DNA of 64,000 nucleotides from Cephalotus follicularis (Eukaryota > Streptophyta > Magnoliopsida > Oxalidales > Cephalotaceae). The DNA lies in assembly GCA_001972305.1 (NCBI GenBank), contig BDDD01000563.1:83374-147373 (forward strand), read 5' to 3'. The position numbers were made by a program, and so were the translations under genes. The notes under the pieces are model-generated. The model was given only the letters and a program-made list of their open reading frames with translations. It made no database searches and was not told where the DNA came from. Every line of letters begins with the position of its first letter. Within the stretch, counting starts at the first letter, position 1. Of this stretch, positions 10,874 through 22,168 are shown in pieces.

Positions 10874-11538
10874 ATCTCCCCCTTTTTGATGATTACAAAA
10901 ATTTGCTACCTTAAGGAAAAATTTATACCAATTTAAGACAAAAAGAAATTTTCTTTAGATACCAAGACAAGGATTTCTTTTAGATACCAACTTAAAAATT
11001 TTAGATAAACTCCCCCTTAATATGACATTTGATTTTCATTTTTCAAGAAATAAAGATTTATGCAAATGATCCTATCTTTACCATAAACTCCCCCTTTAAC
11101 ACATTTTTCACTAAAAGCACATTTCATTTCTATCTCCCCCTAAGCATAAGCTATCAATTTTTCCTTAAGCATTAAGCATTCTCCCCCTTTTTGTTAGCAT
11201 CAAAAAGATAATGTCAAAGAATTCACACCAATTAAACAATTTTAAAGGGATACATATTGAAAGATACCAATTGAAATAAAAACCTTTTAAAGTTTAAAAA
11301 TATCAATATATAAAGAAAAATTTGAGAGTTACCAATTGTTGGATAAAATGATGCTAAAACCAATTGTTGAAACAATATTATCAATAAAATAATTTAAGAT
11401 TTTGAAAGATACCAAATGAAAATTAAAGATCAAGACAAAGAGAGCAAAATGATACCTCCCCCTCAACAAGAGCTTTCTCCCCAAGTTATGTACTTGAAAT
11501 GATTGAGCTTGACTTCAAGTACACCTACAACACAAGGT
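10874..11538 (-). other. Element C 3' untranslated region and polypurine tract
   Basis: The tract at 10874-10890 reads AAAAAGGGGGAGAT on the minus strand directly before the LTR start TGTTGAC. The rest is AT-rich with repeated CTCCCCCTT-like runs (10874, 11010, 11090, 11136, 11182, 11457), which on the minus strand are additional purine runs. No coding sequence is seen. No pol remnant was recognised here. Confidence 0.7.
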
Positions 11539-12552
11539 TTAAGCTTTTGGTACCCATTTGAACTTGGGTCCTTTCAAGTTTGTAACAAAAGTTCCTTTGG
11601 GAACCCAAATTCTTTTAGTTTTACCATAACAAGGATTATTTCTATAAATGCAAGAGGTAGATACATGTCCTAAACTACCACAATAATTGCAACAAATTTG
11701 AGGCTCATTTTTCTTAACAAAGAAATTTTTAAAATGTTTGACATTTTTTATTTCTTCGTAGCCAAGAACGGCTTTGTCAAACACGCACCTTTGAAGACCT
11801 AAAAGATTTTCCAATTTAGCACTACTATTTGAAAAGGTAGAAAAAGATTTCTTTAAAACATCAATTTCAATTTTTAGCTTTTCATTTTCTTCCATAAAAT
11901 CATTTGACAATTTTGAAGAAACATTTAAAACATCAATCTCATTCATATAAAAGCTATTTTTATCCTTTAGAGATTCAATTTCGTTCACATATTTGCTATT
12001 CTCTTTCTTTAGGTTTTCAATTTTGTTAGACATAGAGATAGCATTTTTCTTTAGAGACTTGTTCTTCAAACAAACATTTTCATATTCTTTAAACAAGTTC
12101 TCATAAGCATTTTGCAATTCATCGAAAGTAAAATTTACCTCATTTTCGCTTTCATCTCCACTTGTATCTTCTTCCATAGCCATAAGACATGAAGTTACAC
12201 CTTCAACGTTCTTTTCTTCATGAAAATCTTCTAACTTATCCCATATCTCCTTTGCCGATTCACAAGAAGAAATACGATCAAATTCGTTAGAACTTAAAGC
12301 ACAAAAAATAATATGTTTGGCCTTAGCATTTAGTTTTAACATTTCTTTTTCCTTTTCATTGTATTTAATTCTTGGTTTAGAGATATATTCTTTAGGCAAT
12401 TCTAGACCAAAAACAATCATATCCCAGAGATCATAATCAAGGGATTGGACAAAGGTGGACATTTTAATTTTCCATTGACTATAATCATTTCCATAAAAAA
12501 ATGGTGGCATGATAATAGACTTATTATCATTAAAACATGAAATGGTTGCCAT
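11539..12552 (-). CDS. gag: Element C Gag, intact frame (copia, SIRE-like)
   Basis: An uninterrupted 337-codon frame begins 53 bases after the end of the 5' LTR, just beyond the PBS. Residues 1-105 match the N-terminal part of copia Gag (FYGNDYSQWKIKMSTF, then SAKEIWDKLEDFHEE). Residues about 140-255 are K, E, N and L rich and look like a long coiled coil. A zinc knuckle C-x2-C-x4-H-x4-C is at residues 288-301, and the tail has the KRIWVPKGT and GPKFKWVPK blocks typical of SIRE-type Gag. The segment that normally lies between the IWD-L-E block and the acidic EEDTSGDESE stretch, about 100 residues of the UBN2 domain, is missing without loss of frame. It is the only long intact frame in the window. 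Whether the protein is made is not known. Confidence 0.9.
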   Translation of the reverse strand: MATISCFNDNKSIIMPPFFYGNDYSQWKIKMSTFVQSLDYDLWDMIVFGLELPKEYISKPRIKYNEKEKEMLKLNAKAKHIIFCALSSNEFDRISSCESAKEIWDKLEDFHEEKNVEGVTSCLMAMEEDTSGDESENEVNFTFDELQNAYENLFKEYENVCLKNKSLKKNAISMSNKIENLKKENSKYVNEIESLKDKNSFYMNEIDVLNVSSKLSNDFMEENEKLKIEIDVLKKSFSTFSNSSAKLENLLGLQRCVFDKAVLGYEEIKNVKHFKNFFVKKNEPQICCNYCGSLGHVSTSCIYRNNPCYGKTKRIWVPKGTFVTNLKGPKFKWVPKA

Positions 12553-12591
12553 GGATCAATTTATCTCAATTAAGATTACTGATAAAAACCC

Positions 12592-12603
12592 GCTCTGATA
12601 CCA
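12592..12603 (-). other. Element C primer binding site (tRNA-iMet type)
   Basis: On the minus strand TGGTATCAGAGC, followed by GGGTTTTT, begins two bases after the LTR end TTTTCA. It is a perfect copy of the usual 12-base core. Confidence 0.92.
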
Positions 12604-12605
12604 AT

Positions 12606-13614
12606 TGAAAATACTATATGGCAAACTTAAACTACAAATTAATTTGTTTGCGGAATTAACAAATTAAACTATGAATATAAACAATCACACAAGAACAAAT
12701 AAATTAAAGAGATAAGGGATAGAGAGTGTGCAAACGAATTTATAGTGGTTCGGCAAATCTGTGCCTACGTCCACTTTCTCAAGAACCCCTTGAGTTTCCA
12801 CTAGAATCCACTAGCAACCTTTGATTTTCGACTTACGGGTGCAAATCAAAGCAAACCACCTTACACTTGATTTTCGGTTCTGGGTGAAAATCAAACAAAC
12901 ACCTTACAAGGGTTCACTCCCCTCTCTTACAATGAAAGATAAAAAGGATTTGTGTTTACAATAACCTCTTAAAGGTTGGATATGAAAGTGATAGAATGTT
13001 ACAAGCTTTGGGTGTGAAAGTGTAGAACTCTAGCTTGATGTCTTTCTCTTTTGTTTGTAGATGTGCAAGATGATATTTTGTGATTGGATGTTCAAGAGTT
13101 GTGTTCAAGTCACTTTGATCTTCATTCTTGGCTTGTATATATAGCTTTATGTGGATTATAGCCGTTGGAGAAGTCTTGGAAATTGTTGCACAAAATTTGG
13201 CTCTTTAAAACAAGTTCTGACATTGTTCCAGCCGACCAAAGCGTCGACGGTATTGCCTAAAGCGTCGGCGCTTAGGTTACCATTAGGAGTTAAATTTGAA
13301 TTTACTCGTTTGGACGCTGGCGCTTTAATCGGGGAGTCGACTCTTTGCCATACAGCGCTGATGCTTTAACCCTAATCGTCGCCGCTTTGAGTGCTTTAAC
13401 TGATTTTGCGCTCCACTGGTTTTAACGGCAGATACAACCTTCTCAAAGGTCGACTCTTTGCCAGAAAGTGCTGACGTTTTGATTGTGACCGTTGGTGCTT
13501 TGCTCTGTTTTTGCACTTCTTCATTTTGCTTATTTCTTTTCTTGCACAGAAAGTAGCAAAGTTAAATGCAAATTTGTAATCATTAAAACTTAGGATTGAG
13601 ACTAAAAGTCAACA
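12606..13614 (-). repeat. Element C 5' LTR
   Basis: Second LTR copy, 1009 bp, TG...CA. It carries the same palindrome array as the partner at about 13251-13500, with more CpG-type changes (for example GTTGGT where the partner has GTCGAC near 13490). The short open frames across it are not meaningful. Confidence 0.93.
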
Positions 13615-14943
13615 ACAGTTGTAATCATTGAAGAATTCCACCCATCGCCTCTGTCTCATGTTGAGCTCCTTCTGGGAAAACAAATACTTCAAGGTCTTAT
13701 GATCAGTGAAGATCTCAAACTGAGCACCATAGAGGTAGCGCCTCCATTTCTGCAAAGCAAACACTATGGCTGCACACTCAAGATCGTGTACGGGATAATT
13801 TTCCTCGTACGGCTTTAACTTCCTTGATGCGTAGGCAATCACTCTGCCATGTTGCATAAGTACGCATCCCAATCCTTTCCCAGAAGCATCTGTGTAGATA
13901 GTAAAACCCTCATTACCTTACTGTAATGCCAACACTGGAACCGAAATCAACCGACTCTTCAACTCTTGGAAACTCGCTTCACAGGAATCATCCCACACAA
14001 AACTGGACTTGTTCTGAGTCAACTGTGTTAGTGGTGTAGCAAGTTTCGAAAATCCCTTGATGAACCTTCGGTAGTAGCTAGCCAAACCCAAGAAACTACG
14101 AACCTCCGTCACATTCTTAGGTTGGGGCCAATCAACAATGCTTTCAATCTTCAAAGGATCCACTGACAATCCTTCACTCGACACTATGTGACCTAAGAAA
14201 GTCACATGATCCAGCCAAAATTCACACTTGTTGAATTTGGCGTACAGCTGTTCCTTCCGTAGCGTCTGTAGTACAATTCTCAAGTGCTGCATGTGTTCCT
14301 CAGTGATCTTCGAGTAGATCAGGATGTCATCTAAGAATATGACGACAAACTGGTCCAGATAAGGTTGGAACACTTTGTTCATTAAACACATAAAGGCTGC
14401 AGGAGCATTTGTCAAACCAAACAGCAGTATCAGAAATTCGTAATGCCCATATCTGGTTCGACATGCGGTTTTCTCCACATCACCTTCTCTGATCCTCAAC
14501 TGATGGTAACCTGTTCTCAGGTCAAGTTTGGAATATACAGTGGAGCCTTGCAATTGGTCGAACAACTCCTCAATATGTGGTAGAGGATACTTGCTCTTGA
14601 CCGTCACTTGATTCAGCAGCCTGTAATCAATGCATAGCCGCATCGATCCATCCTTGTTTTTTACAAATTGAACCGGTGCTCCCCATAGTGATACACTCGG
14701 TCTGATGAAGCCCTTGTCAAGATAATCCTGCAATTGAACCTTCAACTCCTTCTGTTCGGCAGGAGCCATTCGGTACGGTGCTCGGGATATAGGAGCAGTT
14801 CCAGGTAACAACTCAATGCTGAACTCTATATCCCTCTCCGGTGGAAACGAAGTGAGTTCATCTGGAAACACATCAGGGAAATCACATATAACAGGTACTT
14901 GTTCAATACTAGGCGTACCTTTCGTATGATCAATCACGTACAC
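13615..14943 (-). pseudogene. Element B reverse transcriptase and RNase H
   Basis: RT runs from 14943 to about 13960 and RNase H from there to the C insertion at 13614. RT blocks seen are [46 protein letters not shown], the catalytic [13 protein letters not shown] (both aspartates present) and [17 protein letters not shown]. RNase H shows [18 protein letters not shown] and [16 protein letters not shown] with [13 protein letters not shown] stop at 13918-13920 lies between the two domains in the same frame. Apart from that and the C insertion, the frame is clean, so the enzyme was intact until recently. It belongs with the chromodomain-bearing gypsy group. Confidence 0.93.
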
Positions 14944-14961
14944 TAAATAGCCTTCGCATCC

Positions 14962-15405
14962 CTAATTAAGATACTTCTGTGCTCGAGTATATGAAATGAT
15001 TGGAGCAGTAACATTCTTCTCTCCGATAAAATTGTACTCAGTCCCATCTCGCAGATAAAAGGTCATCATCTTATTGTAGCAATCAACACAAGCATGATGA
15101 TCATACAGCCAATCCATCCCCAAGATTACATCAAAATCTCGGATAGGTAACACTATCAAGTCAGCGGATAGTTCAATCCCAGCTATCACGATTTCACAGT
15201 CTTTCATAACAGTATCAGATAGAAGACAAGTACCCACAGTAGTATTCACTTCCAAAACATATGATAGTCTAGAAGTAATACCATGTAAATTGCGAGCAAA
15301 TTCAGATGCAATGAATGAATGTGTCGCACCGGGGTCAATCAATACATGAGCTAATATGTCAGATATGTAAATAGTACCTCCCACAATAGTAGTAGATTCT
15401 GGCAC
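14962..15405 (-). pseudogene. Element B aspartic protease
   Basis: A 147-codon frame with the retropepsin active-site block LIDPGATHSFIASEFA near its start. The usual triad is D-S-G or D-T-G; here serine is replaced by proline, which would probably kill the enzyme. The closing block DVILGMDWLYDHHACVDC is intact. The stop at 14962-14964 separates it from RT in the same frame, so the two were one Pol protein. Confidence 0.9.
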
Positions 15406-15437
15406 ATTATCTTTAGATAAGATATAGACCCTACCTT

Positions 15438-16598
15438 TCAGATCCCCTTTCCGGTGTCTCTCCGCGGTTGAGCAGCCGCAACACTACCACTTGCGCCAGT
15501 ACTTCCCTGTTGGCCGCGTGCATGATCCCTCATCATCGGGCAACCACTCATCAAATGATCCTGTGAACCACACCTCAGGCATTTCCCCATCTTCTTCCAA
15601 CACTCGCTCTCATCATGGTTCCGACGACCGCAAAAAGCACACCCACTTGCATTCTGTTGAATGTTTCGGCCAGGTGTCCTTGATCGTGTGCGTCGAGAAC
15701 CTCCTTGACCTCTGTTGTCAAATCTGGTTGACTTAGCAGGATTATTACTTCCCTGCCCTTGTTACTGTACAGCCCTCGGTTGATTAGTATGAGTCCGTTC
15801 TGCTCTTCTCTCATTCGCGTCAGCCTCAAGAATCATTGCTCTCTCAATAACATCAACAAAAGTGGTCAGCTGCAACATCAATAGTTTAGATCTGATGTCA
15901 GGTCGAAGGCCTTTCAGGAACCTTCGGATCATCCGTGACTCACCCTCCATAAGATAAGGTGTGTGTCTCGCCAGCTCCATGAATCTAGTCTGGTATTGAG
16001 CTACCGTCATATCTCCTTGACGCAACTCCATTAGTTCAGTCTCCCATCGGTCATGCTCAATCTGTGGTACATAAGCCTCAAGAAACTCGGACTGGAATCT
16101 GTCCCAAGTCCTGTCAAGTCCACGGGCTTCCCATTTCTCTTCAGTCCTTTCCCACCAGTAAGTCACCTCGCCCCATAGGCGGTACACAGCAAAACGGAGT
16201 TTCTGATCATCGGTACACTCCAGAGCAGCAAATATCTTCTCCAGATCTCTAATCCACTGCTCTTCCGCAGTAGCATTCATTTCACCATTGAAAGTTGGAG
16301 GATTCTGTCTCATGAACTGCTCCAGATCTCGGCCAAATCCTCCGGCATGGCAAGCGTCAGGTGCTTGCTGATGTGTACGATTAGTCTCGTACATTTGCCG
16401 AATCAGCTCTATGTTGGCCGCGTTCGCTTGCATCTGCTGTTGAAAGAGATCAGCAATGCTGTCAAAGTGACTCCTCTCGTCATACACTGGGGGAACATTA
16501 ACTCCTTCATTCATTGGCGGATCATTTTCAGGTACCGGCGGTGCATTGACTCCTTCATCGGCTCTACGCCTTCCTCTTCTTCCTCTTCGGAGATCCAT
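15438..16598 (-). pseudogene. gag: Element B gag
   Basis: Starts with ATG at 16598, about 105 bases inside the 5' LTR, and reads 278 codons to an in-frame TAA at 15762, probably from CAA. It then continues in the same frame to 15438. The basic N-terminus (RRGRRGRRR) is followed by two near-repeats of EGVN-PPV, the Gag core (EEQWIRDLEKIFAALEC, AVYRLWGEVTYWWERT, ELMELRQGDMTVAQYQTRF), a basic linker, and two zinc knuckles at about 15640-15600 and 15583-15540 (both C-x2-C-x4-H-x4-C). One stop codon is the only clear lesion before the gag-pol junction, where the frame changes. Confidence 0.92.
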
Positions 16599-16688
16599 TC
16601 AGTTTCCTATATGGAATGACATAATCATTAGGAAACAATTTACTTTAATTTCTGAGAAACTTATCCCAGCTTAGCATATGTGGAATAT

Positions 16689-16700
16689 GCTCTGATACCA
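16689..16700 (-). other. Element B primer binding site (tRNA-iMet type)
   Basis: Minus-strand TGGTATCAGAGC three bases inside the 5' LTR end at 16704, with match continuing less perfectly to 16683. It confirms the right-to-left orientation of B. Confidence 0.93.
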
Positions 16701-16703
16701 TGC

Positions 16704-19429
16704 TGTCACACCCCGTATTTCCCAATCATGTTAAGACAAGCATATGTGGTGATATCAGAAATAAGCATAAATAATATTCCAGCACAATTCATAAATAAAT
16801 TTGCAGAAGCATTCGATAAGCCGGAATATAATACAAGTCGTCCGTACGCATCCCATACTACGTGCGGGCACAATCTAACCATATCCTTAAACAAATGGAA
16901 ATACAACATAACACGGAATGTGATCCGTTCGATACAATACAATACATCATAAAGGAAATAACAACTTTAAATTGACAATAGAAGCTCTCCAAGCTTCAGC
17001 GGAAATCTCCACACGTCTTCGCTTAATCTGAAATTGTAGGGGTTAGCCGTTGTCCTCACTTGGCTAAGTAGGAAGATAATGCATGATAAGGAATATATGA
17101 ATGCAACATGTATGACAGTTTATATCAAAATAACATTTAAATGAGCCAATATATGAGCAATCATGCCAAGTGGCCATAAACAATACATATGCAAGAATAC
17201 CGCACAAGGCTACAATCAATTCATCCATCAATTGGGTGTCACAGGTCGCTAACTCCTAGCACCAACTGTGCACCACCTATCTATCACCCTACGCTCCGAA
17301 GATGATAGATCATGTAACATTTACTACCGGCGTTGGCGGGTAGTTTAACAATCAATCTCTGCGTTGCAGAACAGTTTAGGTGATACTCTGGCCAACTCCT
17401 GGCACCCAGGATCACTTCCGTAGTCAGTGACATCCTCCATCACTCAACCACGGTAATAACATAGACAAACAATACAAGTATTTCAATAATAATATTACAT
17501 ATATCCGTAATATGTAATATAAAACTTGTTTACTTTAGAAACATATAACCATTCATTCATCGTACATCTCATTAGAGGGAAACGATATCAATTCAATAGT
17601 GGTTTCTAGTTTGGGAAACAAAACAGTAGGTACCTTTCATATAGGAGGAAAATCAGTAGTTCATTTGGCAATAATCATTCATTTGAAAATGATAGTGGAT
17701 ATCATGATTTGGGTACATAGCCCATAGTTGGTTTCAATTATTGAATACAAGTGGTAGTGGTGTTAAATGACACCAAAACAGTTCATACTAATATGACAGT
17801 AGCATATTCAGTAACAATATCACAAATCAGTAGCAATGCAAGGTTCACAATAATAGCATTTCATAGTCATTCATATGCAACTCTCACAAGGAGTACGTAC
17901 ATTGTTTAGTTTTGGAATGTAATCGTATATGAGGCCAGGATTAACTGTTCCAGTCATCCATACGGAGGCCAAGTTCATTACATTCAAAATTAGGCCTTAA
18001 CAGGACTTATATCAGTAATTTTACCCAGGACAGTCGGCTGCCTTCAAGAATAGCCGACTGCCTTCGTTGAGTAGTCGACTGCTTTGCCTTGGCAGTCGAC
18101 TGGATAGGTTGAGTAGTCGAATGCCATGAAGAGTAGTCGACTGCCTCTGCCCAGAAAATGCAGGTAGTAGCAAGTCATGCAATTCAAGTTCAATTTCCAA
18201 TCATTTTCAACACATGTAATCATGCAGAAAATGGACATACACTATATGCATACTATATCTTCCATAACATATCATTACCCCTACCTTAGATCGTTATCCC
18301 AAGATCAATTGGAATGATCTTTCTCTTTGAGTTTCCAAAGTCTTTTCCACAACAATCTTTCAATTCCAGCAGGTTCAATCTATGTATGCATGTTTATGGA
18401 CACATGCATTAGTACCAGTAGGTTTCAGTAATTACTTATAACAATTACAATTCCAACAGTAGCTTAATCATCAAGTTCCCTAAGTCTTAACTTCCATTTA
18501 ATTACTTCCTTTGAACTCTATGTCAACTATAATTCAATATAGGATTCATTGATCTTAAGTGTGTTGATAGAAGATGCAATTACATTTAGGAAACCAGTAA
18601 GCAAATATCCTAACATTAACAACAACTATAATCCATTCTAGAGGTTATAGTCACCATTTCCACTTGATCCATTTACCAAGTTCCCTTTGAATTCTAGAAT
18701 CTGTTATCTTTAATTATGTTAACAGAAGGTATTCAACATTCTCCTACTTATATTATCATATCATGGCAGTGAGCTCGAGTTTAGAAACTTACCCAGAGTC
18801 TAAAGCTTCCAAGTCCTCCTTTGATCTCTCTAAATCATCCAATGAAAGCTTTCAATAATCCTTAGCAACTCTCACTTCACTCAGTGTTTTCTAACACTCA
18901 TATCACCATTCAACAGCTGATATAAGGTCAAAAGACTTTGAATTCGTCAGATTCCTTTCTAAGTCACATGCACTCATCTTTCTCTCTTTTCTTTCCATCA
19001 CATGCATCCCTCTCTTCACCTTTCTCTCATTATTTTTCAATTTGTAGGTTGTAGGTCTGCAGAGAACATGCAAGCATCCCCTTTTACATGTGGTGGCAGG
19101 TGGTGACACGCATGTGCCACCTAACACACCTGTCCTCCTTGTCTCTGCACATGCCAGAAGTCTGTCCTGTACTAATCCAGTCGACTGGCTTCACTGGGCA
19201 GTCGACTACCTTGAACACGTATCAAACAGTCGATTGTTGCCCTGTGACAGTCGGCTGTTTGGGCTGGTTTAGGGCTTATTAATTTTTATACTTCACCAAT
19301 TGCACATCCATTCATCCCAAGCATTTACCAATAGTAGAAATTAATATAACTGAACAATTAACTCAATTAAAATGTATATTTTATTTAAAATTTGATCAAT
19401 ATACATTAATTGAGGTTGCGGTTATTACA
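16704..19429 (-). repeat. Element B 5' LTR
   Basis: 2726 bp, TGTCACACCCC...GGTTATTACA, aligned end to end with 5468-8194. It has the same two palindrome arrays (about 18032-18145 and 19184-19258). No gene is supported here. Confidence 0.95.
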
Positions 19430-19828
19430 CTTGGAGTTTAAAATAGGTGAACATGTGTTGCTGAAAGTTTGACCTTGGAAAGGAGTTCATCATTTTGGTT
19501 TAAGAGGGAAGTTGAGTCCTCGGTTCGTAGGACCCTTTGGTTAGCTTTTCCTCCACCGCTATCTCATGTCCATAATGTGTTCCATGTGTCTATGTTGAGG
19601 GGTTATCAGTACCATCCCTTTCACGTGGTCCACTATCCTTTGGACAAGATTCATGAGGATTTATCTTATGATGAGGAGGCTGAAGCTATTCTGGATCGAC
19701 AGGAACAAGTTAAGCATAGCAAGACCATTCTGTTTGTCAAGGTGTTGTGGAAGAACCATCCAGAATGAGAAGCTACATGGGAGTTGGAGGAGCATATTCG
19801 GGAAGAATACCCTCACTTGTTTGACTGA
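19430..19828 (+). pseudogene. Element A integrase C-terminus with chromodomain, resumed after B
   Basis: The sequence picks up where A stopped at 5467 (LEFKIGEHVLLKV, KGVHHFGLRGKLSPRFVGPF). A block of about 20 residues usually found before ALPP is missing. Then LSHVHNVFHVSMLRGY leads into a chromodomain with FVKVLWKNHPE, a TGA stop at about 19767 where tryptophan or arginine is normal, then EATWELEEHIREEYPHLFD up to a final stop at about 19826. This is the end of the Pol protein of A. The five bases CTTGG at its start are the duplicated target of B. Confidence 0.88.
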
Positions 19829-19867
19829 GGTATGTGGTTATTTATGATTTCGGGACTAAATCCCTTT

Positions 19868-19881
19868 TAAGGGGAGGTAGA
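19868..19881 (+). other. Element A polypurine tract
   Basis: TAAGGGGAGGTAGA stands directly before the 3' LTR and after the final stop of Pol. It has the purine run and position of a plus-strand primer. Confidence 0.85.
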
Positions 19882-20015
19882 TATAATATGCCGTTTCTAT
19901 GGCTACGTGTTTATCGTTATATGTTGTGTTTATATCTTCTGTTATATGCTAGGTTATTTGGACCATTTGATTTTATTTTGAAAACTTCATTATTTTTTAT
20001 TTTTGAGCGTTAAGC

Positions 20016-20161
20016 GTCGACGCCTTCATTGTAGCGTCGACGCTTTAGCGGACAGGTGTCATAGTTTCTTTCGTGATGAAACACGTCGACGCCTATGAAA
20101 TTGACATCGACGCTGTTGCCATTAAAGGGGTAAGCGTCGACGCTTTTGCATTACCATCGAC
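20016..20161. promoter_or_regulatory. Phased palindrome pairs in A LTR, first group
   Basis: Cores start at 20016 and 20036 (both GTCGAC), 20085 (GTCGAC) and 20106 (ATCGAC), 20136 (GTCGAC) and 20156 (ATCGAC). These are three pairs with inner steps of 20, 21 and 20 bp. Flanks are of the form AAGCGTCGACGCTT. The first core is 134 bp from the LTR start. Confidence 0.74.
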
Positions 20162-20760
20162 GCTTATGTCGGGTTTTCTAATTTTGTTTTGGACAGTGGC
20201 TTAAACTTGAAAAGTGGATTTTTGCCATTAAACCGGTTTTCTGTTTTCCTTCTTTGATTAACACGGTTTCTGCTCATAAGGAAATTGTTAATTCATCAGA
20301 TTTTGTCTTTAGAATGACACGTTTTTGCCATGAAAAGAACTCTCGTTTTCACCTTTCAAAATCACTGCACTATCTGCATACTTTTATCAAACCAAAACAT
20401 CCATTTGTCTCTTTCATCCTGCATCGTTTTGGATGACAACTGAAGGTATTTCCTGAACATAAAAGTTAGTTTTCGTTATGTAGTTTTGTTATTAATCATT
20501 TGTTTGTACTAAAACATGATAAGAATTCGTTTTGATCATGAAACATGAAGCTTGTTTTAAAAAGAATATTTCTTCTGCCATTTTTCAATTGTATGTCCAT
20601 GCAATTATGTGTTTAAATTGTTATAGTGGTATCTTCTAGGCATAAAAGTCATGTTTTAGCATCTGCATGTTACTGTTTCATGATTTGAACAAAGATATTG
20701 GATTATATTTCATGATTTTGGTAAAATACTACAACTGTTTTCATGTTTTCGACGTAAAGT

Positions 20761-21022
20761 GTCGACGCCTATACCTTAGGCGTCGACGTCTGTGTGTATA
20801 AAATCTGATTTAAAGGCCATGGATATGTCTAAGCGTCGACTGTTTCGTTTTTACCATCGACGCCTTTCATTGAGTGTCGATGCTTATGTAGTAAGTGTTG
20901 TAATGTTTTTGTCGACGCTTTGATCCGCGTTTTGGTTCAAGTTGTGTTGAAACCGCCGACGCCTTATGTTAAGCGTCGACGCTCCTATCATGCACGTCGA
21001 TGCTTTTATCCATAACGTCGAC
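20761..21022. promoter_or_regulatory. Phased palindrome array in A LTR, second group
   Basis: Cores start at 20761, 20782, 20835, 20856, 20876, 20911, 20955, 20975, 20996 and 21017. Inner steps are 21; 21, 20; and 20, 21, 21. Most are GTCGAC; ATCGAC, GTCGAT and GCCGAC occur as variants. Confidence 0.73.
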
Positions 21023-21412
21023 GCTTTCTCCTAGCAGTTTGTTAATTTCGTTTTATTTGTTGTAGTAATGTTGGATTAATCTGTTTAGGGTATCGTAACA
21101 TCTGTGGTTGAGTTTAGAGTGTTCCAAGTGTGCTTTTGATTCATATTCGAGTTTGTTTAGATTTCGAACAACTAAGTTATGGATGTTTGTTTCTTGATAT
21201 ATTCCTATGGGTTTTAAATTTATGAACATGTACATATTTTTCGTTATCGGATATTTCTTTCCATTTTATAAAATCCGCTTATTTACTTTATAAATAAAGT
21301 TGTGTATTACTGATTTTATAAATCATCCATGACTTTCACTTTCGAAAGTATGTTGATTTTATGATTCGATATGATATGATTACGGATATGTTCAGAAAAT
21401 GTTCAGAAAATC

Positions 21413-21857
21413 TGTAACACCCCCGAGATGTGGGAGTCGCCACAGTGCATAATACCAAAACTAAACATAACATATCAAAATTTGATAATTCATCTTTATT
21501 AAAAACGTGATGGTTTAAAACTTAACCAAGGCATATAAAAACTAATCATATCGGAAACCTTAAACATAAAACATAATCCAAATGTCATAAACTGAAATTA
21601 ACATAAGTTCATTTTAACTGGTTCCACTATTTTTGTTTTTAAAATAAGATAATTATGTATTTAATAAAATTGTTTGTAATAATATTAAAATATAATATAG
21701 CTACTTATCCAATAACCCAACCCATACCCACAAGCCCAAACAAAATAAGGCTGGTATCAGTCAGCCCCAAACAAAAACCCAACGTAAACATACAATTTCA
21801 TAAACGAAACAATTAAAACCCGTAAGAAAATCACGTACAGGTAAGCAGGGTATTACA
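21413..21857 (-). mobile_element. X1: short solo LTR (445 bp)
   Basis: Runs TGTAACACCCCC...GGGTATTACA and is flanked on both sides by AAATC (21408-21412 and 21858-21862). The other A LTR has the empty site at about 280-285. There is no internal region or PBS. The minus-strand reading (TGTAATACCCTG ... GGGGGTGTTACA) looks like a gypsy LTR in the style of A, so minus is the likelier orientation. No gene. Confidence 0.9.
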
Positions 21858-22168
21858 AAATCTGTTTATATTTTGAATTGTTTTTCAATAAAACCATATT
21901 TTTGAATAATGACATACAGAGTTATACTTAGCTATGTGGTCTCATAGGCATGTTCTTTGGCACGGAGAACATGACACCTACCGTGGCGGTGTGATCGGTC
22001 TACGGCGTCTCTCTTTTTATCCTGTGGGTAGGATATGGATCCAATTGAGGCGTATGGGTCGATCCTAGTTATTATCGGATTCAGATTTTGGGAATTGTTT
22101 GTGTAGTACCGTACACGTCGTTCCGTCTGACATGTGGGCGTCATGAACCCCTTGCATATTATATTTAT

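Larger units (their letters stand above)
9845..13614 (-). mobile_element. Element C: gag-only copia-type LTR retrotransposon (nested in B)
   Basis: LTRs 9845-10873 (1029 bp) and 12606-13614 (1009 bp) both run TGAAAATAC...GTCAACA. The element is on the minus strand, with PBS at 12592-12603 and PPT at 10874-10890. Flanks GCAGT and ACAGT are a TSD with one mismatch. Joining the flanks restores the RNase H/integrase junction of B, as confirmed by the uninterrupted homologue at about 59250. The internal region is only 1732 bp and holds one gag gene and no protease, integrase or RT, so C depends on another element. The layout fits the TR-GAG class of non-autonomous plant elements. Confidence 0.93.
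5468..19429 (-). mobile_element. Element B: Ty3/gypsy retrotransposon with chromodomain (nested in A)
   Basis: A complete LTR retrotransposon on the minus strand. Both outer ends are TG...CA, the flanks carry the same five bases CTTGG (5463-5467 and 19430-19434), and the element splits the integrase frame of A. LTRs are 5468-8194 and 16704-19429 (2727 and 2726 bp). By eye the two LTRs differ by a few percent. Internal order in reading direction is PBS, gag, protease, RT, RNase H, integrase with chromodomain, PPT. Element C is inserted in the RNase H. The coding frame stays in register over long distances with only scattered stops, so B is much younger than A. Confidence 0.96.

Noticed and set aside
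16689..16700. tRNA gene fragments at TGGTATCAGAGC sites
   Set aside because: These are primer binding sites next to LTR edges; no cloverleaf can be folded around them.
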